A DNA stretch of 64,000 nucleotides from Eubacteriaceae bacterium (lineage in GTDB: Bacteria > Bacillota > Clostridia > Lachnospirales > Lachnospiraceae). The first letter of the stretch is position 1. The number at the start of each line of letters is the position of its first letter. The translations under genes and the position numbers were made by a program. Of this stretch, positions 25,799-35,133 are shown in pieces. The notes beneath the pieces were generated by a model. That model did not search any database and had not been told where the DNA came from. It was given only the letters and a program-made list of their open reading frames with translations. The stretch covers positions 434,001 through 498,000 of the forward strand of contig CABJBF010000001.1 in NCBI GenBank assembly GCA_902363805.1. Direction: 5' to 3'.

Positions 25799-26125
25799 AT
25801 GTTTAATGAAAAAATGGTTTTGTGTGCGTCTAATGCATATGAAAAAAAGTATTATTTAAACGATCAATTTTCTAATCTTCCGGAGCGTGTAAAACAGGAA
25901 TTGCAGATTATGTGTGTGCTGTTTACAGAAGAAGTAGGTGGAATTCTTATTTTGCAATATGAAGAAGATGGAACATTACAGATTGTCACAGAGGCAGATG
26001 AGGGAGACCTTTTATATGATGATATAGGATGTGGATTAAAGGTTAAGCAGATGCAGCTTGATAAGAGAGAACTTTTAGAATCACTGGAAATGTACTATAA
26101 AGTATTTGTTTTAGGAGAGGAATAA
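25799..26125 (+). CDS. Conserved Lachnospiraceae protein, DUF6145-like
   Basis: A 108-residue acidic cytosolic protein (MVLCASNAYEKKYYLNDQFSNLPERVKQELQIMCVLFTEEVGGI...EADEGDLLYDDIGCGLKVKQ). I associate this pattern with DUF6145, a family typical of Lachnospiraceae; this is recollection and not a search result. Function is unknown. Its stop is immediately followed by the coaX start, so it is translationally linked to pantothenate kinase and dusB. Confidence 0.7.
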   Translation: MFNEKMVLCASNAYEKKYYLNDQFSNLPERVKQELQIMCVLFTEEVGGILILQYEEDGTLQIVTEADEGDLLYDDIGCGLKVKQMQLDKRELLESLEMYYKVFVLGEE

Positions 26126-26896
26126 ATGTTAATTACAGTTGACGCCGGTAATACTAATATTACACTTGGTGTATTTAAAGAAAAAAAAGTTTATGCTACA
26201 TTTAGAATGACAACTCAGATGGCAAGAACATCAGATGAATATGGAGTATTAATTGCAGAAATGCTTGGACGAAAAGGTATTTCACCTAAAGATATTGAAG
26301 CAGTAATAATATCATCGGTTGTACCTAAGATTATGTACTCATTAACAAATGGAATTTACAAATATATTGGATTACATCCTATTGTTATTGAGGCAGGCAC
26401 AAAGACGGGAATAAAGATTCAGCGTGCAAATCCTAGGGAAGTTGGAACAGATAGAATCGTAGATGCAGTAGGTGCATATGAATTGTATGGTGGACCATGT
26501 ATTGTAATTGATTTTGGAACAGCTACAACATATGATTTAATTACAAAAGATGGAACGTTTGCAGCAGGAGTTACATCTCCGGGTATCAGAATTTGCGCAA
26601 AGGCATTATGGAATGATACTGCAAAGCTTCCTGAAATTGAAATTAAAAAGCCTGAATCAATACTTGGAAAAGATACAATTACGAGTATGCAGGCGGGTAT
26701 AGTTTATGGCTATATCGGACAGACAGAGTACATCATAGATAATATGAAAAAGGAAAGCGGACTTCTCAACGCAAAAGTTATTGCAACAGGTGGTCTTGGA
26801 AGAATTATTTATGAAAATACGGATAGAATAGATATTTATGATAAGGAACTCACTCTTCAGGGAATGAGACTTATTTACGAAAAAAATAAAAAGTAA
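26126..26896 (+). CDS. coaX: Type III pantothenate kinase
   Basis: A 256-residue CoaX that phosphorylates pantothenate, the first step of coenzyme A synthesis. ASKHA-fold motifs are [14 protein letters not shown] (phosphate loop with catalytic Asp), [39 protein letters not shown] and VIATGGLG. Length is typical. It starts one base after the preceding stop and is followed nine bases later by dusB. Confidence 0.95.
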   Translation: MLITVDAGNTNITLGVFKEKKVYATFRMTTQMARTSDEYGVLIAEMLGRKGISPKDIEAVIISSVVPKIMYSLTNGIYKYIGLHPIVIEAGTKTGIKIQRANPREVGTDRIVDAVGAYELYGGPCIVIDFGTATTYDLITKDGTFAAGVTSPGIRICAKALWNDTAKLPEIEIKKPESILGKDTITSMQAGIVYGYIGQTEYIIDNMKKESGLLNAKVIATGGLGRIIYENTDRIDIYDKELTLQGMRLIYEKNKK

Positions 26897-26905
26897 AGGT
26901 GCTTA

Positions 26906-27862
26906 ATGAAGATAGGAAATATTGAAATTGAAAATTGTTTGGCACTTGGACCAATGGCAGGAGTAACAGACCTGCCATTTCGCTTATTGTGTAAAGAGAT
27001 GGGATGCAACATGCTTTACACGGAAATGGTTAGTGCAAAGGCAATTCTATATAAAAACAAGAATACCAAAGAATTATTGAATATAGATAAAAATGAACAT
27101 CCTGTAGGAGTTCAGTTATTTGGCTCTGACCCTGATATAATGGCACAGATTGCAGCACAGGTTGAAGAAGGAGAGTGCGATTTTATCGACATAAATATGG
27201 GATGCCCGGTTCCTAAAATTGTAAATAACGGCGAAGGTTCAGCATTGTTAAAACAGCCAAAATTAGTAGAAGAAATTCTTACAAAAATGGTTAAGGCCGT
27301 AAATAAACCTGTCACTGTAAAGATACGAAAAGGCTTTGAAAATGGAACGGTTTATGCTGTTGAAATTGCAAAAATTGCAGAAAGCTGTGGTGTATCGGCT
27401 ATAGCAGTTCATGGAAGAACGAGAGAACAATACTATAGTGGCAAGGCAGATTGGGATGTAATAAAAGATGTAAAAAAAGCAGTAAAGATTCCCGTAATTG
27501 GAAATGGAGATATTTTTTCAGCTGAGGATGCAAAGGCAATGAAAGAATATACCGGATGTGACGGATTAATGGTTGCAAGAGGTGCAAGAGGAAATCCATG
27601 GATATTTAGAGAAATTAAAGAATATCTTGAAAATGGGAATGTTATAGACAAACCGACAATAAATGATATAAGAGAAATGATTATAAGACATGCTAAAATG
27701 CTTGTTGATTATAAAGGTGAGTATACAGGTATTAGAGAAATGCGAAAACATATCGCATGGTATACGGCAGGTTTGCCACATTCAGCAGAACTTAGACGTA
27801 TGTGTAACCAGATTGAAACTATGGAAAATTTGGTAGAGACGGTTAACGCGAAACTGCAATAA
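26906..27862 (+). CDS. dusB: tRNA-dihydrouridine synthase (DusB type)
   Basis: A 318-residue FMN enzyme that reduces uridines in tRNA. FMN-site start LALGPMAGVTDLPFR, catalytic Cys100 in INMGCPVPKIV, then NGEGSALL, VTVKIRKGF, VHGRTREQYYSGKADW, IGNGDIFSAEDA and GLMVARGARGNPWIF. The C-terminal helical tRNA-binding part follows (RKHIAWYTAGLPHSAELRR). It is the last gene of the operon. Ribosome binding site AAAGGTGCTTA is weaker than average. Confidence 0.95.
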   Translation: MKIGNIEIENCLALGPMAGVTDLPFRLLCKEMGCNMLYTEMVSAKAILYKNKNTKELLNIDKNEHPVGVQLFGSDPDIMAQIAAQVEEGECDFIDINMGCPVPKIVNNGEGSALLKQPKLVEEILTKMVKAVNKPVTVKIRKGFENGTVYAVEIAKIAESCGVSAIAVHGRTREQYYSGKADWDVIKDVKKAVKIPVIGNGDIFSAEDAKAMKEYTGCDGLMVARGARGNPWIFREIKEYLENGNVIDKPTINDIREMIIRHAKMLVDYKGEYTGIREMRKHIAWYTAGLPHSAELRRMCNQIETMENLVETVNAKLQ

Positions 27863-27865
27863 ACA

Positions 27866-27894
27866 TTGACATTAATGCCGTGTTAGGCTATTAT
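27866..27894 (+). promoter_or_regulatory. Strong promoter of greA-lysS
   Basis: TTGACA, exactly 17 bp, then TATTAT. Near-consensus sigma-A promoter, 48 bp before greA. Confidence 0.75.
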
Positions 27895-27941
27895 TAATTG
27901 TAAAACTTTAAATATAAAAATTTGATCGGAGGATTAAAAAA

Positions 27942-28427
27942 ATGGCAGAAACAAAGAAGAACGTACTTACAAAAGCCGGACTTGATAGATTGGAAAAAGA
28001 ATTAGAAGATTTAAAGGTAAATAGACGTAGAGAAGTCGCTCAGAAAATTAAGGAAGCAAGAGAACAGGGCGATTTATCAGAAAACGCTGAATATGATGCT
28101 GCAAAAGATGAGCAGAGAGATATTGAAGCAAGAATAGATGAAATCGAAAAAATTCTTAAAAATGTTGAAGTAGTTGCTGATGAGGACGTTGATATTAATA
28201 AAATCAGTGTTGGATGTCATGTAAAAATCTACGATTATGAATTTGATGAAGAATTAGAATTTAGCATTGTAGGTTCTACAGAAGCAAACAGTCTTCAGCA
28301 GAAACTTTCAAATGAATCTCCATTAGGAATGGCATTACTTGGTCATGAAGTAGGTGATGATGTACTTGTTGAATTAGCAGATGGAGAAGCTAAATATAAA
28401 GTATTAGAGATTAAGAAGGTACTTTAA
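27942..28427 (+). CDS. greA: Transcription elongation factor GreA
   Basis: A 161-residue GreA that rescues backtracked RNA polymerase by stimulating transcript cleavage. The N-terminal coiled coil (LDRLEKELEDLKVNRRREVAQKIKEAREQGDLSENAEYDAAKDEQ) has the tip acidic residues in the DLSENAEYD loop. The C-terminal FKBP-like domain ends NESPLGMALLGHEVGDDVLVELADGEAKYKVLEI. Standard length. It shares the promoter with lysS. Confidence 0.96.
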   Translation: MAETKKNVLTKAGLDRLEKELEDLKVNRRREVAQKIKEAREQGDLSENAEYDAAKDEQRDIEARIDEIEKILKNVEVVADEDVDINKISVGCHVKIYDYEFDEELEFSIVGSTEANSLQQKLSNESPLGMALLGHEVGDDVLVELADGEAKYKVLEIKKVL

Positions 28428-28472
28428 TTTTAATAAAAATTCACAAAAAGATATAGATATAAAGGAGTAACA

Positions 28473-30467
28473 ATGGGACAGCAGAATAACCAGAATCAGC
28501 AGCAGGATATTAATCAGCTTTTAAAGGTAAGACGTGAAAAATTAGCTGATTTGCAGGAAAAGGGAAAGGATCCTTTTCAGATTACAAAATATGAAGTAAC
28601 ATATCATAGCCAGGAAATTAAAGATAATTTTGACAAGTTAGAATGTGGACATGATGAAGAAGGAAAATTAATCAGAGAAGACTCTAAATTAGTTTCAATT
28701 GCCGGACGTATTATGTTAAAACGTGTAATGGGTAAGGCTTCATTCTGTAACGTTCAGGATAGAGATGGTAACATTCAGGTTTATGTTGCAAGAAATGATA
28801 TAAGCAAAGAAGAACCATGGGAAGAATATAAGGATTTCAAGAAAATGGATATCGGTGATATCGTTGGAGTTAAAGGTTATCCATTTAAGACTAAGACAGG
28901 TGAAATGAGTATTCATGCAACAGAAGTTACTCTTCTTACAAAGAGTCTTCAGATTCTTCCTGAAAAGCATCATGGTCTTACAAATACAGATATGAGATAC
29001 CGTCAGAGATATCTTGATTTAATTATGAATCAGGAATCAAAGGAAACTTTCATTAAGCGTTCAAAGATTATTAAGGAAATCAGAAACTTCCTTGATGCAA
29101 AAGACTTTATGGAAGTCGAGACACCTATGCTTGTACACAACGCAGGTGGTGCAGCAGCAAGACCATTTGAAACACATTACAATTCATTAGATGAAGATGT
29201 TAAACTTCGTATTTCTCTTGAATTATACCTTAAGAGACTTATCGTTGGTGGTTTAGAAAGAGTATACGAAATCGGTAGAGTATTTCGTAACGAAGGTGTA
29301 GATACAAGACATAATCCTGAATTTACACTTATGGAATTATATCAGGCATATACAGATTATTATGGTATGATGGACCTTACAGAAGAGATGTTCAGATACC
29401 TTGCAGAAAAGGTTGTAGGTAGCACAAAGTTTACTTACAATGGAATTGAAATCGATTTTGGTAAGCCGTTTGAAAGAATTACAATGGTTGATTGTATTAA
29501 GAAATATACAGGAATTGATTTTGACACAGTTGCAACAGATGAAGAAGCTAAAGCTTTAGCAAAGGAACATAATGTAGAATTTGAAGAAAGACATGGAAAA
29601 GGCGAAATCATTAATCTTTTCTTTGAAGAATTCTGCGAAGAGAAACTTATTCAGCCTACATTTGTTATGGATCACCCAATTGCGATTTCTCCACTTACAA
29701 AGAAGAAACCTGAAGATCCTAATAAGGTAGAACGTTTTGAATTATTTATTAACACATGGGAAATGTGTAATGCATATTCAGAACTTAATGATCCGATTGA
29801 TCAGAGAGAAAGATTTAAACTTCAGGATGCAGCAGCTGACGCAGGTGATGAAGAAGCTAACCATACAGATGAAGACTTCTTGTATGCACTTGAAGTAGGT
29901 ATGCCTCCTACAGGTGGTATCGGTTATGGAATTGACAGACTTTGTATGTTATTAACTGATTCACAGGCTATTAGAGACGTATTGTTATTCCCGACAATGA
30001 AGTCCTTAGATGGTGTAAATAAGAAAAATGATGTAAATAATACAGCTTCTGAAGCACCTGAAAAAAATGTAAAAACTGAGTCTGAAAAGATTGATTTTTC
30101 TAAGGTAAAGGTAGAGCCTTTATTTGAGGAATTTGTTGATTTTGATACATTCAGTAAGTCAGATTTCCGTGCAGTAAAGGTTAAAGAGTGTGTTGCAGTA
30201 CCGAAGTCAAAGAAACTGTTACAGTTTACTCTTGATGACGGAACAGGCACAGACAGAACCATTTTAAGCGGTATTCACGCTTATTATGAGCCTGAAGAAC
30301 TGGTTGGAAAGACGCTTATCGCTATCACAAATCTTCCACCGAGAGCTATGATGGGCATTGACTCTTGCGGTATGCTCCTCAGTGCTATTCATGAAGAAGA
30401 AGGCGAAGAAAAGCTTCATCTTCTGATGGTAGATGACCACATTCCGGCAGGTGCAAAGCTCTATTAA
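28473..30467 (+). CDS. lysS: Lysyl-tRNA synthetase with C-terminal tRNA-binding domain, probably chimeric 3' end
   Basis: A 664-residue class II synthetase. It has an OB-fold anticodon domain (residues 55-180) and a catalytic core with motif 2 ([22 protein letters not shown]) and motif 3 ([14 protein letters not shown]). A disordered linker at about 508-550 leads to an EMAP/MetG-type tRNA-binding domain (550-664: [67 protein letters not shown]). Usual LysRS has about 500 residues; such fusions occur in Lachnospiraceae, as I recall. Base composition rises from about 30,230 onwards to that of the downstream mobile element, although the frame stays intact. This suggests that the element supplies the last 75 or so codons. 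Confidence 0.93.
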   Translation: MGQQNNQNQQQDINQLLKVRREKLADLQEKGKDPFQITKYEVTYHSQEIKDNFDKLECGHDEEGKLIREDSKLVSIAGRIMLKRVMGKASFCNVQDRDGNIQVYVARNDISKEEPWEEYKDFKKMDIGDIVGVKGYPFKTKTGEMSIHATEVTLLTKSLQILPEKHHGLTNTDMRYRQRYLDLIMNQESKETFIKRSKIIKEIRNFLDAKDFMEVETPMLVHNAGGAAARPFETHYNSLDEDVKLRISLELYLKRLIVGGLERVYEIGRVFRNEGVDTRHNPEFTLMELYQAYTDYYGMMDLTEEMFRYLAEKVVGSTKFTYNGIEIDFGKPFERITMVDCIKKYTGIDFDTVATDEEAKALAKEHNVEFEERHGKGEIINLFFEEFCEEKLIQPTFVMDHPIAISPLTKKKPEDPNKVERFELFINTWEMCNAYSELNDPIDQRERFKLQDAAADAGDEEANHTDEDFLYALEVGMPPTGGIGYGIDRLCMLLTDSQAIRDVLLFPTMKSLDGVNKKNDVNNTASEAPEKNVKTESEKIDFSKVKVEPLFEEFVDFDTFSKSDFRAVKVKECVAVPKSKKLLQFTLDDGTGTDRTILSGIHAYYEPEELVGKTLIAITNLPPRAMMGIDSCGMLLSAIHEEEGEEKLHLLMVDDHIPAGAKLY

Positions 30468-30470
30468 GAT

Positions 30471-30561
30471 GATGTAAAGATGTACCGTTTTACCGAATAG
30501 ACGGGACGTACTTCATTTGATAAAAAACTGAAAAAACAGCGATTTACATCAAACTTACATC
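30471..30561. repeat. GATGTAA/TTACATC copies next to lysS stop, possible integrase arm sites
   Basis: GATGTAA at 30471-30477 and GATGTA at 30479-30484, then inverted TTACATC at 30543-30549 and 30555-30561. Short repeats of this kind near an element end are often integrase arm-binding sites. The function is inferred from position only. Confidence 0.35.
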
Positions 30562-30617
30562 AATTGATGCAGAAATCGGTGCAAACAAGAGAAAATCGCA
30601 TAATTAGTGCAATGAGT

Positions 30618-30647
30618 GGGCAATTCCAATCGGGATTGCCCATTTTT
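30618..30647 (+). terminator. Terminator downstream of lysS
   Basis: GGGCAAT and ATTGCCC pair around a 10-base loop, followed by CATTTTT. It lies about 150 bp after the stop. The intervening 30468-30617 holds repeats but no gene. Confidence 0.6.
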
Positions 30648-30691
30648 AAAACAAACAAAAATACATATCGAAATTTACAGGAGGAATATAT

Positions 30692-31144
30692 ATGGTTGGA
30701 AGAATTTATCATGTAGGACTAACGGTTTCTGATTTGGAACGCTCAATTGCATTCTACAGAGATGTCCTTGGGCTTGAGTTTCAAGGAGAGATTTTTATGG
30801 AAGGCGAAGAAACAGATAAAATGTTTCGTAGAGTAAATTGCAAAGCAAGGGTCGCTTATTTGAATGGCTCCAAGGTTGTTGAAGCACCGCCAGTTGAGCT
30901 GATTCAGTTTGTAAACAACGAAGTAAAGAAAGTTCCCTCTGATTTGTTTACAACATCCATCTCGGAAGTATGTTTCTACACAAATGATATTGATTCTGCT
31001 TACAAACATCTCGTAGATAATAATGTGGAGTGCTTGTCTGAACCGCAGTATTTCGATTTTAGAGCAGATGGATTTGGGGAAAGCAGAGCGTTTTATTTCA
31101 GAGACCCGGATGGAATCATTCTTGAGATGATGCAGCCGCTTTAA
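30692..31144 (+). CDS. VOC-family (glyoxalase/dioxygenase fold) protein
   Basis: A 150-residue protein with paired beta-alpha-beta-beta-beta modules. RIYHVGLTVSDLERSIAFYRDVLGLEF carries the first metal-type His, ESRAFYFRDPDGIILEMMQPL carries the last metal-type Glu, and a second half-module begins near residue 88 (SEVCFYTNDIDSAYKHL). VOC members include glyoxalase I, lyases and antibiotic-resistance proteins such as fosfomycin or bleomycin binders, and the substrate cannot be read here. It is the first gene inside the element, with its own terminator upstream and a hairpin (31195-31240) downstream. Cargo rather than transfer gene. Confidence 0.85.
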   Translation: MVGRIYHVGLTVSDLERSIAFYRDVLGLEFQGEIFMEGEETDKMFRRVNCKARVAYLNGSKVVEAPPVELIQFVNNEVKKVPSDLFTTSISEVCFYTNDIDSAYKHLVDNNVECLSEPQYFDFRADGFGESRAFYFRDPDGIILEMMQPL

Positions 31145-31309
31145 TGAAAAATGGTAAGTACAGGAAAGCGGCAACTTTCTGTTTGTCAGGTTGTCCTTTG
31201 AGAGAGGAGAAATCCTTTTCTCAAAGGGCTTTTTCTATTTATACAGATATTCGCAAACTACAAGATAAAGCTAAAACTTCATATACTCTAAGCACAAGGA
31301 GGTTGAGGT

Positions 31310-32701
31310 TTGGCTATGAATAACAGTTTAGCAGAAGTACGCCCGGAACTTGTTTCGGAGTGGTCGGAGAAGAATTTACCGCTTACACCTGATAATATTA
31401 CCTTCGGCTCAAATAAAAAAGTATGGTGGAAAGGTACTTGCGGTCACGAATGGCAGACAAGCGTTAAGGCTCGTTCCAATGGAGAAAAATGCCCGATATG
31501 TTCCGGTGCGAGAGTGATTGCAGGTATTAACGATTTGGCGACATTAGAGCCGTTACTGGCAAAGCAGTGGTCAAAAAAGAATAAGATAAAACCGACAGAG
31601 GTTTCTATTGGTTCTCATAAGAAAGTGATATGGAGATGTAAAAAAGGTCACGAGTGGGAAGCTGTCGTTAAGAGCAGGACAATAAATAAAACGGGTTGCC
31701 CGTATTGTTCCCATAATAAAGTGTTGGCAGGATTTAATGACCTTGCAACGCTTCTGCCGGATATAGCTGCCGAGTGGTCGGACAGAAATTATCCGTTACT
31801 TCCAACTCAGGTTACGGTCTTTGCCAATCGTAAGGCGTGGTGGAAGTGTAAGGATTGCGGCAGAGAGTGGAACACCCTTATTTCTACCCGTTCCGGTGGG
31901 AGTAAATGCCCGTATTGCAGTGGGTACATATTCTCGAAAGGGTTTAACGATTTGCAGACAACACACCCTGAAATTGCTTCGGAGTGGTCGGAGAAGAACT
32001 TGCCTTTGAAACCTGATGAAGTAAATGCAAAGTCGAGGAAAAACGTCTGGTGGAAGTGCAGAAAATGCGGTAATGAGTGGAAATCCGTTGTCAATGCCCG
32101 TGTGAAAGGTACGGTATGCCCCGTTTGTGCAGAGAGAGAAGTCCTTGCCGGATATAATGATTTGGCGACAACGGACAGTCAGCTTCTCAGTGAATGGGAT
32201 TATGAGCAGAATAAATTGAAGCCGACAGAGGTATCACGAACTTCAGCAAAGAGAGCGTGGTGGAAATGCAGGCACGGTCATTCATGGAGTATGAAGATAA
32301 ATGAAAGGACGATATTGAATAAAGGCTGCCGAATTTGTGAGCAAGAATATTTATCTCTATTTCCTGCTTTGGCTGTCAGCTATTATTCTAATAAGAAAGG
32401 CTTGAAAGCAGAACTTGGTTCTGACCGATTGCTTGGAGTTCCGCTTGAAACATACATACCTTCAGAAAAGTTGGCTATTGAGTCAGGAAGTGCTGACGAG
32501 AATATAGAAATAATGAAAGCATATATGTGTGAGCAACGAGGAATAAGACTGATTAAACTGCCGATGAAAGGCACTGAACTGGATTATGCCGACAGCTTAA
32601 AAAGAGCTTTTCAGAACGTACATATATTTATTTCTTCTGATACAGAGGAAGATGTGGAGATAATCAAAAATACATTTGAAAGATGGAGGGACAGCCAATG
32701 A
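31310..32701 (+). CDS. Protein with five zinc-ribbon (DUF4379-type) repeats and nuclease-like C-terminus
   Basis: A 463-residue protein. The TTG at 31310 is favoured because AAGGAGG lies at ideal spacing; an ATG two codons later is possible. Five repeats of about 65 residues run from about 8 to 345. Each has EWS..N..L.P..V, a (W/R)WKC..GHEW block and a second CPxC (CPICSG, CPYCSH, CPYCSG, CPVCAE, CRICEQ), giving four-ligand treble-clef zinc sites. The last 110 residues (LGVPLETYIPSEKLAIESG, then IRLIKLP) resemble the Vsr/PD-(D/E)xK domain often joined to such repeats. The usual Asp before YIP is Glu here, so activity is uncertain. A DNA-binding or genome-defence role is inferred. Confidence 0.7.
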   Translation: MAMNNSLAEVRPELVSEWSEKNLPLTPDNITFGSNKKVWWKGTCGHEWQTSVKARSNGEKCPICSGARVIAGINDLATLEPLLAKQWSKKNKIKPTEVSIGSHKKVIWRCKKGHEWEAVVKSRTINKTGCPYCSHNKVLAGFNDLATLLPDIAAEWSDRNYPLLPTQVTVFANRKAWWKCKDCGREWNTLISTRSGGSKCPYCSGYIFSKGFNDLQTTHPEIASEWSEKNLPLKPDEVNAKSRKNVWWKCRKCGNEWKSVVNARVKGTVCPVCAEREVLAGYNDLATTDSQLLSEWDYEQNKLKPTEVSRTSAKRAWWKCRHGHSWSMKINERTILNKGCRICEQEYLSLFPALAVSYYSNKKGLKAELGSDRLLGVPLETYIPSEKLAIESGSADENIEIMKAYMCEQRGIRLIKLPMKGTELDYADSLKRAFQNVHIFISSDTEEDVEIIKNTFERWRDSQ

Positions 32702-32877
32702 GAGAGAAAACCTATCATCTATACTTAAATGAAGAAGAACGAAGCCGAGTGATACAATCGCTCATTGAACTGAAGAACAATTTAGCAGCTCAGGGACGAT
32801 ACACCGACGCAGTAGATGATGTTTTATGTAAAGTGCTTGGTGCAAAGAAAAAGAAATTAAAAATTGAATACATTTAG
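32698..32877 (+). CDS. Small element protein, paralogue of the gene at 52938
   Basis: A 59-residue protein. The ATG at 32698 overlaps the previous stop (ATGA) and follows TGGAGGGACAGCC; an upstream in-frame start lies inside the previous gene. It shares the pattern YH(L/I)xLxxxExxxVIxSLxxxKxxLxxxGxxxDAVDD(V/L)L with the 67-residue protein at 52938-53141, so the element carries two copies of the family. Role unknown; small, charged, probably helical. The second copy sits next to the coupling-protein gene. Confidence 0.7.
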   Translation: MREKTYHLYLNEEERSRVIQSLIELKNNLAAQGRYTDAVDDVLCKVLGAKKKKLKIEYI

Positions 32878-32887
32878 AACGTGATTT

Positions 32888-32930
32888 GCCGTCTGTTTCC
32901 TAACCGGAGCAGGCGGCTTTTTTTATTTCA
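32888..32930 (+). terminator. Terminator before the partition region
   Basis: GCCGTCTG and CAGGCGGC pair (one G-U), followed by TTTTTTTATTT. Confidence 0.8.
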
Positions 32931-33413
32931 AAAATTTTTTTGAAGAATTTTTTGGAAAAGCGGAGATTTTGGGTGTGCATTTCATACCCCTTTGTCCAAA
33001 TGAGTGAAGGGGTTCATTCCGGATAGCAAAAAACGGAAGCCTTTTCACTTGAAAATTGAATAAGTCATTCACTAAGACTTTATTTCTGATGATAGCCACT
33101 TTAGCAGGTACGCCGTGATTTCTGTATTTCAGAATAGCGAGAACTCCGGTTATGAGTATCAGGTTGCTCCTGATATGGCGATGACAGTCAGAATGATAAT
33201 GATACTTCTCTACGGAGCTGGCGGAGTACCCGGCAGAGGTTAGAATCCTATGATACAGATAAGCAGTCTGTTCCTTAGTGACTTCCCATAAGCATTTTGC
33301 TTGGCAAGGGGTGTTGAGAACAAATGTTGCTATGACCGATTAGGAAATGAGTCGGTCAGGTACATAGCCATAATGCGGTGGCTATGAATTTTCAGAAAGG
33401 AGGGAAAAAAGAA
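32931..33413 (+). other. Long structured leader before parA
   Basis: About 480 bp without a large gene. It contains a possible 42-codon frame (33115-33243) and, just before parA, overlapping inverted repeats: GACCGA/TCGGTC (33334-33339/33352-33357), CATAGCC/GGCTATG (33363-33369/33380-33386), and an upstream GCTATG (33329-33334) that could compete for CATAGC. Regulatory RNA or a partition site are both possible. Confidence 0.45.
33115..33243 (+). CDS. Possible 42-residue small protein
   Basis: A GTG-started frame with sensible composition (VISVFQNSENSGYEYQVAPD, then MTVRMIMILLYGAGGVPGRG) in element-type codon use. No ribosome binding site is obvious, and an in-frame stop lies about 45 bases upstream. 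It may be a real small gene or a relic. Low confidence. Confidence 0.3.
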   Translation: MISVFQNSENSGYEYQVAPDMAMTVRMIMILLYGAGGVPGRG

Positions 33414-34238
33414 GTGTCAAACTGCAAAACGATTTCCGTATGTAACCAGAAAGGCGGAGTCGGAAAGACCACCACAACAGTTAATCTCGGAGTCGGGCTT
33501 GCGATGCAGGGCAAGAAAGTATTGCTCATAGACGCAGACCCGCAGGGCGATTTAACGACTTGTCTTGGTTGGCAGGATACAGACGGCTTGGGTATCACGC
33601 TTGCAACGAAACTCACAGATGTAATCAATGAAACGATGACAGACCCTATGGTTGGTATCCTGCACCACGAAGAAGGTGTTGACCTTGTTCCGGCAAATCT
33701 TGAGCTTTCAGCAATGGAATTTAACCTTGTGAACGCAATGAGCAGAGAAACTACACTCAAGAATTATCTGAGTCAAGTGAAGAACAGATATGATTATGTA
33801 ATTATAGACTGTATGCCTTCACTTGGTATGGTTACTCTTAATGCTTTATCGGCGGCAGACAGTGTTATCATTCCGGTTCAGGCTCAGTATTTGCCTGCAA
33901 AGGGAATGACACAGCTTGTGCAGACCATTTCAAAAGTAAAGAAGTATATCAATCCGGATATTAAGATAGATGGTATGCTACTTACTTTGGTGGATAGCCG
34001 AACAAACCTTGCAAAGAGTACGGTGGAAGCACTCAGGGCGAATTTCGGTAATCAGATAAGAATGTATCGAACACAAATCCCGATTGCCGTAAAAGCCGCT
34101 GAAACTTCTTCCAAAGGCAAGAGCATTTATGCTTATGAGCCAAACAGCACAGTGTCTAAGGCATACGCTGAATTTACAAAGGAGGTGTTAGCCGATGGCA
34201 GGAAGAAAGAGCGACTTCACTCTCACGAAGCTCGATGA
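33414..34238 (+). CDS. parA: ParA-family partition ATPase
   Basis: The start is the GTG at 33414, behind AAAGGAGGGAAAAAAGAA; it gives the normal ParA N-terminus SNCKTISVCNQKGGVGKTT with the deviant Walker A at residues 13-20. An earlier in-frame GTG at 33378 would put the ribosome binding site inside the gene. The product has 274 residues. Further blocks: LLIDADPQGDLTTCLG, YDYVIIDCMPSLGMVTLNAL and VIIPVQAQYLPAKGMTQL. With ParB it probably stabilises the excised circular element in the cell. Its 3' end overlaps parB by 44 bases. Confidence 0.93.
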   Translation: MSNCKTISVCNQKGGVGKTTTTVNLGVGLAMQGKKVLLIDADPQGDLTTCLGWQDTDGLGITLATKLTDVINETMTDPMVGILHHEEGVDLVPANLELSAMEFNLVNAMSRETTLKNYLSQVKNRYDYVIIDCMPSLGMVTLNALSAADSVIIPVQAQYLPAKGMTQLVQTISKVKKYINPDIKIDGMLLTLVDSRTNLAKSTVEALRANFGNQIRMYRTQIPIAVKAAETSSKGKSIYAYEPNSTVSKAYAEFTKEVLADGRKKERLHSHEAR

Positions 34239-35133
34239 TTTATTTACCACGCAGGCACAGAGAGATGAAGAACAGCTTTCAAAAATCCGAGATATTCCAT
34301 TGGAGCTGATTGATGATTTTCCCGACCACCCGTTTAAGGTCAGGGACGATGAAGATATGATGCAGCTTGTGGAGAGTGTCAAGGAAAGAGGAGTGATTAC
34401 TCCGGCAACGGTAAGGCAGAAAGAGGACGGCAGATACGAACTTGTTTCAGGACACAGAAGAAAGCGAGCTTGTGAGCTGGCAGGATTTGAAACACTGAGA
34501 AGTGAGATTGTAGACCTGAACAGAGATGAAGCGACCATTTTAATGGTTGAGAGCAATTTTCAGAGGTCAGAGATATTGCCGAGTGAAAAAGCCTTTGCGT
34601 ATAAAATGCGTTTGGAAGCAATGAAAAGACAAGCAGGCAGACCAAGAAAAGAAAATGTGTCCCCAGTGGGGACGAATTTACGAACCGATGAACAAATTGC
34701 ACAGGAAACAGGGGACAGCAGAAATCAGATACACCGATATGTGCGTCTGACAAACCTTGTTCCTGAACTGCTTGAATTTGTTGATGAGGGGCGTATTAAA
34801 ATGCGTCCTGCCGTAGAGCTTTCCTATCTTGATGAAGATTGCCAGCGTGATGTGGTTGACGAAATCGACCTAAATGACGCAACCCCGTCACACGACCAGA
34901 CAATCCGTATGCGAAAGTTATTCAACGAGGGCAACCTTACAACAGAAGCAATCCACGCTGTTATGTCTGAGGAAAAGCCGAACCAAAAGGAAAAAATCGT
35001 GTTGAGGGGCGACAGAGTAAGACAGCTTATCCCGAAAAACATTCCCGTTAGTCAGACGGAGGATTTTGTCTGCAAAGCATTGGAACATTACAACAAGTTC
35101 TTGCGTAACCGTGCAGAGCGTGACAGCAGATAG
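34195..35133 (+). CDS. parB: ParB/Spo0J-family partition protein
   Basis: A 312-residue ParB. The nuclease/CTPase-like domain shows IPLELIDDFPDHPFKVRDDEDMMQLVESVKERGVITPATVR and the ParB box LVSGHRRKRACELAG. A central helix-turn-helix follows (TDEQIAQETGDSRNQIHRYVRLTNLVPELLEFV). The C-terminal part is dimerisation-like. Start: ATG at 34195 inside parA, with GAGGTGTTAGCC before it. ParB binds centromere-like sites (parS) and recruits ParA. Possible sites lie in the structured region upstream of parA. Confidence 0.92.
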   Translation: MAGRKSDFTLTKLDDLFTTQAQRDEEQLSKIRDIPLELIDDFPDHPFKVRDDEDMMQLVESVKERGVITPATVRQKEDGRYELVSGHRRKRACELAGFETLRSEIVDLNRDEATILMVESNFQRSEILPSEKAFAYKMRLEAMKRQAGRPRKENVSPVGTNLRTDEQIAQETGDSRNQIHRYVRLTNLVPELLEFVDEGRIKMRPAVELSYLDEDCQRDVVDEIDLNDATPSHDQTIRMRKLFNEGNLTTEAIHAVMSEEKPNQKEKIVLRGDRVRQLIPKNIPVSQTEDFVCKALEHYNKFLRNRAERDSR

